Source of the DNA: Chrysopilus asiliformis
Lineage: Eukaryota; Arthropoda; Insecta; Diptera; Rhagionidae
Assembly: GCA_964034945.1 (NCBI GenBank)
Contig: OZ035960.1
Location: 46,727,002-46,791,001 of the forward strand
Length of the DNA: 64,000 nt
Direction of reading: 5' to 3'
Shown: piece after piece, positions 1-7,500 of the stretch
How positions within the stretch are numbered: the first letter of the stretch is position 1
Layout: each line of letters starts with the position of its first letter
Notes under the pieces: generated by a model
Seen by the model: only the letters and a program-made list of their open reading frames with translations
Databases searched by the model: none
What the model was told of the DNA's origin: nothing
Position numbers and translations under genes: made by a program

Positions 1-427
1 CCGGAATCATGAGCACTTCCTTACATAAGGCTTGAATCTCTCGGGTCATATCTTCTTTACGTTGGATGCCTCTCCAAACCAAACGTTTTGCACACATATC
101 TTTTTCCATTTGTTCCATACGTCGATCGCTGTCTTGTTGTTTCTTCTCCAGCTCGCAGATCTTCTTTTGGAGCTTTGTGCTTTCGTCTTTCAGATTCCTT
201 AGTTCGTCGTATAATACTCCGAGGTCATCTTTTGTAGCTAATTTGGCAATTTCTTCCTTTATGACGCTTCTGATTGTTCCTATCAAATTCTGCCAATTCT
301 CTGCTTCGCCCATAGTTGGAATTGAAATGGAAGTATTTTTTTGAAATTTTCTGGCTTTGTTGGTTTCTTCCTCTGGTGAAAGATCACTCCTCGGTCTCTT
401 GTTTATTAAGTTATTGTTTTTTGACAT
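1..427 (-). CDS. LINE-type ORF1 protein, N-terminal part (runs off window)
   Basis: An open frame of 142 complete codons runs from an ATG at 427-425 to the window edge; an in-frame TAG sits directly before the ATG, fixing the start. The protein begins with a basic, Ser/Asn-rich tail (residues 1-35), then a heptad-like coiled coil (about residues 60-115, with LRNLKDESTKLQKKICELEK), followed by a V-W-R-G-I-Q segment and the start of a folded region. This order (basic tail, coiled coil, RRM-like strand) is what ORF1 proteins of several LINE clades look like, and such genes are common in insect genomes. The downstream ORF2 with endonuclease and reverse transcriptase would lie outside the window. 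Function (RNA binding in the retrotransposition particle) is inferred from this layout only; a host coiled-coil protein is the alternative. Confidence 0.6.
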   Translation of the reverse strand, partial: MSKNNNLINKRPRSDLSPEEETNKARKFQKNTSISIPTMGEAENWQNLIGTIRSVIKEEIAKLATKDDLGVLYDELRNLKDESTKLQKKICELEKKQQDSDRRMEQMEKDMCAKRLVWRGIQRKEDMTREIQALCKEVLMIP

Positions 428-1466
428 CTATACCGTGCCAACTTGTGAGGTTAGAATGTCGTTCGACAAAAAAGGATGTTTACTAAAATTAGATCGCCGA
501 ATCAGGTTTCTTTTTTTTTTTTAAACGTAGATAATTCTGCTTCTGCCGATATGCTTATTATTTTTTTCCCGAAATGTTTATTTACTTTTTAGAATTGAAA
601 AATATACTATTCAATTTTTTTCGCTGTTCCTTCAACACCAGTGTTGCCAACCTTCAACTCTTTTCAAAAAATATAATGAAGCATAAAAATTTTCCTCAAT
701 TTTTAATATATTTATTAAAAAAATATTTATTTTATAACAAAGTCAGGTTAATAATAGAAATAATATTGATTCTCTTATTTTCATATTTTTTAAGATTTAT
801 TAAAATTAAAGATTGCGTTTTATGCAATTGTGTGATATTTTCATTATTTGTTGCATTCGATTCTATTGCTAAATTTTTGCTTGATTTCGATAAAAATGTT
901 GTTTTTAAAATATACAGTTTATTTTTTTTAATGATTTGGATAAAATTATTCTCTCTAAAATCATAACAGTCTACCTCTAACAGTTAAATATAATTTTTTG
1001 CTTGTTTTCTACAAAAAAATCAATGCAACATTCAATAGAGACGTTAGCAATTTAAGCGTCTGTGTTTATGCCTTTAAAGTTAATTGCTTATATTTCACAC
1101 ATAAAAAATATTTTTGTCATTTTCCTTACAATTTAATAATATTACAATAATAGTAAAAATACAGTACAATAATGATAAGCTGCTTTTAATTATATTTATT
1201 AGATATCATTATTTATAACCATTTATTTTTGCTTTTTTAAAATGTAAATAATTATTCTCTAAAAATGCTTTCAATTATGTTTAACGCAAATACAAAAAAA
1301 CTATGCAATAAAAATGTTAAGAAAAACGGCAAAATAGATTTAAGTAGTAATAGTAAAAAAATTGTTTTCTGCCTCATTTCGTCAAAAAATATTAAAACTA
1401 ATACACAATAGTGCTGACAAAATTTTTTTTTTGCTTTGTTTAACATTTAATCATGATTTTCTTAAG
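428..1466. other. AT-rich spacer; 3' flank of the PFKFB-like gene and 5' leader of the LINE
   Basis: No coding sequence I can support. Very A/T-rich. On the minus strand an ATTAAA (1446-1451) and AATAAA hexamers (1222-1227 and 1195-1200) follow the stop codon of the PFKFB-like gene and could serve as poly(A) signals; which one is used cannot be told. A 130-codon AT-rich open frame at 574-966 looks like chance. Confidence 0.5.
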
Positions 1467-1550
1467 TTAAATAACTTGTGGTAGAGGTGCGTCGAAATGT
1501 GCGGGAACTGTTCCCAGGGCATCGGCGCTTGTACGTTCTGGATTGCAATT
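1467..1550 (-). CDS. PFKFB-like exon 9 (terminal, stop codon)
   Basis: Acceptor CAATTTCAG; 27 codons and TAA (1469-1467). NCNPERTSADALGTVPAHFD resembles the typical PFKFB tail (A-L-D-T-V-P-A-H). The preceding intron holds a Helitron-like copy at 1668-2152. Confidence 0.85.
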   Translation of the reverse strand, partial: NCNPERTSADALGTVPAHFDAPLPQVI

Positions 1551-4500
1551 CTGAAATTGAAGGAAAATAAAATGTCAAAACTGATTTAGTTTGTTTTAAA
1601 ATAAGTTAGACTGTCTTCGGTTTGTTTGTGATACTAGATGCAAAAATGTCTTCGGTTTGTTTGTAAATCATACTAATATATAAAAATGAGTTGGTGTCTG
1701 TCTGTCTGTCTGTTCCTCTTTCACGCAAAAACGGCTGAACCGATTGACTTGAAATTTGGCATGAGTGTCTGCGGTAGTTCTGGTTCCAACATAGGTATAC
1801 GGAAAAGGAGCGCGAGGGGTGCGGGGAGTAAGGGGAGGGGGTAAAGTGATTTCGAAACTTAGTTTTTGCGTTATGTTACTCTTTCGCGGGGAAACTACTA
1901 AACCGATTGGCCTGAAATTTGGCATAGATGTTCGTCGGGGGTCCAGCCCCAACATAGACCCATTAAAAAGTAGCCCGAGTGGTGGGGGGAGTAAGGGGAG
2001 GGGGTAAAGTGATATCGAAACTTAGCCCTTCCTCTATGTTACCCTTTCGCGGGGAAACTACCGAGTCGATTGGCCTGAAGTTTAGCTCCAACATAGACCA
2101 TCAAAAAAATTTTTTAAAAACCTGACCCGGCAACGACGGGTATGCAAGCTAGTACTAGATATAAAAACGCTTCTTAAATATATTTACCTTAGGTTTAACT
2201 CTATAGGTATCAACACAGTCAACTTGAAGTGGTATATTTTCAACTTCGAAATTGTAGCCATTTGTACGAACAACCAGAAGTGTGTGCAGTGGAACATTTA
2301 TGTATGGCACTTGATCTGGAATGAAAATTTAAATTAGAAACAGAATTGAAAATCGATAACGAAAAAAAAAAAACAATTCTTTAGTGTTATTTACCAGGCT
2401 TTGTTCCATTGAAATAGGCCATAATACATCGCAGGACTGCCTGATGAGATACAACTAAAACCTGAGTTTTTGTGAGTAGAGCTTGTACGATACTATCGAC
2501 ACGTTGCAATAAATCCAAATAGGATTCACCATGTGGGTAACGGTATTTAAATTTATCCTGATCACGCCAAGCGAACTCTTGCGGGAAACGTTCCTGGATC
2601 TCTTCATATGTTAAACTCTCGCAAATTCCCTGAAATCATAAAAAAATCATCAGTTTTTTTTTGTATTTTATTAAATTAGCAATCCGTATTTACCGCATTG
2701 ATTTCATTTAAGTCATTAACAGCTGCCCTTTCACCGGGAATATTCTGTGCTGTATGAACCGTTCGCTGAAATTCAGATGTCCAAATCTGAAAAGTAAAGA
2801 TGATACTTTCTTATACGTGATATGATAAAGTATTGTATTCATGAAAAATTTCGACCTCGTAATTTAACCTAAAAACATTTCCCGAGCACCCTTGAGCTGA
2901 TTGTAGCATTATTAGTAAAATGTCTTTCTGTCTGTGAGACTTTTAGTCTTTAGTCGGGTACAAGAGTTCTCAAAAACTAAGAGAGCTAAGCTTACAGGCG
3001 TGTTTGGTTCTGGAATGGAAAGATCCTAGCAACTTTTGGTGGAAATCCGTTAATCGGAAATAACCAAAATGGCGGCTTTTTAAAAATCGCAATTTTGTTT
3101 TTCGCTATTTATTCCGAAACTATGGGTTTATTCAGAGTCTTATGTACGATAAAAGTTCGAGACAATAAAATTTCCTACATTTGTACTAAATAGGACTAGA
3201 ACTGCCTTGTACTTGCACTGTGTATCTCAAGCCGTTATCGAGATATTATTTTAAAAAACAAAAAAAAAAAACGGAAAAATGTCCTTAGATTGCTTTTGCT
3301 AAAGATTGGTTTCTAGTGCTGGCTTCAAATTTAAAAAAATAATAATATAATGCATCGTCTCCAGAGGAAAAACTCGCAGAAGTTTTGCTCTCCGAAAGTA
3401 ATTCCGCGAGTTTTCGCTTCACAAGTTTTTTATAAGAAAAAACATCGCTTAATCCTTCCAGCGGTGGAAAAGGGGCTTCATAAAATAACTCACTCAAAAA
3501 TATCACTACTTTGGTCACATACATTCTGCCCCCTCCCTCACTCCCCGTTGCAATCTGACAATATCGCTGATGATATCTTTCTTACATAATTACATCCAAT
3601 ATGATGAAAAATTGGGTATTGGTACTACGGTATTAATCTTTTTGATGATTTTGAAAGACAATTGTTCAATATGCAATTGAGAATCTTTACCATTTGAAAA
3701 CAGTAACTGAGTTTTGTTTTGTAGTGAATTAAAAATTTCAAATTGAAGAATGTCGTAACTCAAGTTACGATAGTCTTGCATAGAGGCGTCGATTTGGTTA
3801 GTACCACCGTCTCACTACTACAGACCCAGGGTCTTGGGTGTTGGACAGACCCTTTTAAAATGACCCAAAAATTTGGTCTCTTGACATTTATAAGAGACTA
3901 GCAGACCCTTCGTTGGCAGCTAAAAGTTTTTTGTATAAATTTTAGAATGCCAAAAAAACATAAATAACTTAAAAGGTTTTGGGAAAAAATGTTATCCTTA
4001 CAGGACCTCCCGTTTCGAATTTTGAAATTCCAACTCCAGATTCGTGATAAGCAACCCTGAAAACCTCCCAAAGACTGTTTTTGCGAGAAAAATTGGAAAA
4101 AGGACATTTCCGTTATCCTTACAGGACCTTCCGTTTAGCATTTGAAAAATCGACCACCGGATTCGCGATCAGCGACCCCAAAAACCCCCTAATGACGATT
4201 TTTCCCAGTAAAAACTGAAAAAAGGATATTTACATTATTCTTACAGGACCTTCCGTTTCGAATTTTGAAAATCTAATACCGGATTCGTGATCAGCGACCC
4301 CAAAAACCCCATAATGCAAACTTTTCCGGGGAAAAATGGGAAAAAGGATATTTTCATTATCCTTACAGGACCTTCCGTTTCGAATTTTGGAAATCTAATA
4401 CCGGATTCGTGATCAGCGACCCCAAAAACCCCATAATGGCAATTTTTTAGGGGAAAAATAGGAAAAAGGATATTTTCATTATCCTTCCGTTTCGAATTTT

Positions 4501-7500
4501 GAAAATCTAATACCGGATTCATGATCAGCGACCCCAAAAACCCTATAATGCAAATTTTTGCGGGGCGAAATGGGAAAAAGGATATTTTCATTATCCTTAC
4601 AGGACCTTCCGTTTCGAATTTTGAAAATCTAATACCGGATTCGTGATCAACGACTCCAAAAACCCCATAATGCAAACTTTTCCGGGGAAAAATGGGAAAA
4701 AGGATATTTTCATTATCCTTACAGGACCTTCCGTTTCGAATTTTGAAAATCTAATACCGGATTCGTGATCAACGACTCCAAAAACCCCATAATGCAAACT
4801 TTTCCGGGGAGAAATGGGAAAAAGGATATTTTCATTATCCTTACAGGACCTTCCGTTTCGAATTTTGAAAATCTAATACCGGATTCATGATCAGCGACCC
4901 CAAAAACCCTATAATGCAAATTTTTCCGGGGCGAAATGGGAAAAAGGATATTTTCATTATCCTTACAGGACCTTCCGTTTCGAATTTTGAAAATCTAATA
5001 CCGGATTCGTGATCAACGACTCCAAAAACCCCATAATGCAAACTTTTCCGGGGAAAAATGGGAAAAAGGATATTTTCATTATCCTTACAGGACCTTCCGT
5101 TTCGAATTTTGAAAATCTAATACCGGATTCGTGATCAACGACTCCAAAAACCCCATAATGCAAACTTTTCCGGGGAGAAATGGGAAAAAGGATATTTTCA
5201 TTATCCTTACAGGACCTTCCGTTTCGAATTTTGAAAATCTAATACCGGATTCGTGATCAACGACTCCAAAAACCCCATAATGCAAACTTTTCCGGGGAAA
5301 AATGGGAAAAAGGATATTTTCATTATCCTTACAGGACCTTCCGTTTCGAATTTTGAAAATCTAATACCGGATTCGTGATCAACGACTCCAAAAACCCCAT
5401 AATGCAAATTTTTCCGGGGCGAAATGGGAAAAAGGATATTTTCATTATCCTTACAGGACCTTCCGTTTCGAATTTTGAAAATCTACATAGCTAAAAACCT
5501 GCTCCTGGCAACACAGATCATTTTGCAAAAAACCGCGTCAAAATCGGTCCAGTAGTTTTTAAGTTTTGTAATCTCAAACGGACAGACAAACCAACAGACA
5601 AACATCCATTTTTGCGGTCAAATCAATTTTAGTAAAACAAACGCCAGGACATCTTTAAAAACCTACCAATTTAGGTCCTGGTAATGTATCCGGATTTTCG
5701 CTAAACAATCGAGTCAATAGCTCTGCATATTTCCATCCGCGTGGAGATAAATCTGCATCACCGCCAATCCGACCCAGAACGTTAAAATCTGACTCACCAT
5801 GCTGAAAAATCAAATACCAAAAAAATTAATTTGCGACGAGTTGACTTGAGTGAAAAATAGACCGACTTACCCTACTAAAGTAAAATACTTGTTCTTTGAT
5901 CACAGGATGTGATAAAACGCCCAAAATTGATGTCTGCAAGGCTCCCTGGACACCGCGTGCTGTTACTGAATGCAATATTGGATTATCTGAACTACTAATC
6001 AGGATTTGTGGACTTTCGCTTGGTGTGCATTTTTCATATTTGGAAGAATATTGAATTAATTTATCAACAAAGACTCGTTCCCAGTCAGTGTTGTTGTCGA
6101 TCTTCTGATAGAAGCGTGTCATTTCCTTAATATTGATATCGACAGTTTTCTCATCACAGTCAAATTCTACGAGTAAATGATGATAAATGCGTTCATTGCA
6201 GAATGACCTAACAAATTGGCGCGATTGACGCGTTAAATGCATTCCATCGATTATCTGAAAAATAAGAAACATTTTTTTATTGTTTTTTTTTTTTGGGTCA
6301 AAAAAGGGTGTTTTCTTAAAACTTTTTTTCAAATACTTACAGCTACATTATTTCCTTCTTCAAACCACCGAAAAATTTCATTTAAAGTGTCTGCTGTAGC
6401 ATCACTGTCCACTGTAAAGACTGTAAAAAAAATTGATAATTCTATAATATATTACGAGCAATAACTGTATGTGTATAAATTTTTTTTCTCGAAAACAGTT
6501 TTATAGATTCAGACGTTCCAGATCAATCGGGCCTTGTTCGGCTATGACCTTTGGGTACTTTTAGTTTTCAAAAAAAAAAAATACGATTGCGTTAGGTCCC
6601 GTTTTCGGAAAAAGTCGTTAAGGGCGTGTAAGGATGTTTCGAATATATTTTTTTTCCTTTTTTTCTTCAGAAAAAGTACTGTTATTTAAATGAACATAAA
6701 AACAAAAGAAAAGCTACAATTTCCAGGGACAGACAAAATTTTTATTTAAAAAAATCCATTTGCATGGGAGAGGGGAGAAGAGTGGTCCAATTGGATTTTA
6801 ACGTATGGAATGGTTATGTAAAATAATATTCTAAACACATTTTGTCTTAATAAATTATTGGATACCATCGTTCCAAAGGAAATCGCAAAAAACTGGTTTG
6901 TTTGCATGGGCGAGGGGAGGAGTGGTCCAACTGGAATTCGATGTATGGATAAGTTATGTAGAATTCTATCCTACATACATTTTATCTTTATAATTTTTTC
7001 AATACCACTCGCTGTTTTCCAGAAAATTGCAAAAACTAGTTTTGCTCGTATGGGGGAGGCGAAAAGAAATGGTCTGATTTTGCAAGTTCAAGAACAGCCG
7101 CAACTATAAAAAAATCAAGGCTCTAGCTCAATTGTTTCGGAAGTTATGATGTTAACGGATGGACAGATGCACGGACAGACATGCCGAAATCGAAGTCTTC
7201 TGTAATATCAAACACCCTGGTGTAGTTCATTTTTGTGCCAGACGAGCATGCTAAATCTGTTATACTTCTATATAACTCTCATATAGAGTATAAAAAATAA
7301 TTACTCAGGCTGACGCTCAATTTCATGCACGAGAGTATTTTTGGGGTAATTTGGAGTCGTTAATCCTGAATCTCGCTGCGGTTTGGATGGACAATCTGTA
7401 GGTAATTTTTGAGATACAGAAGTTGATCCAGATATAGCCTTAATTGTATTGATCAATTTCTGAATCACCCTTCATATCGGAAAATCTAGAGTTGATCCAG

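Noticed and set aside
574..966. 130-codon frame rich in F, L, I, K
   Set aside because: Extreme AT composition, no homology I recognise and no splice or promoter support; it could pass as a membrane protein only by composition.
4241..5407. Series of overlapping 66-144 codon frames on the minus strand
   Set aside because: They are the 122-bp tandem repeat read in successive frames; 122 is not divisible by 3 and no common protein results.
3990..5480. CRISPR array
   Set aside because: Units are 122 bp with no unique spacers, in a spliced eukaryotic genome; it is a minisatellite in a Helitron.
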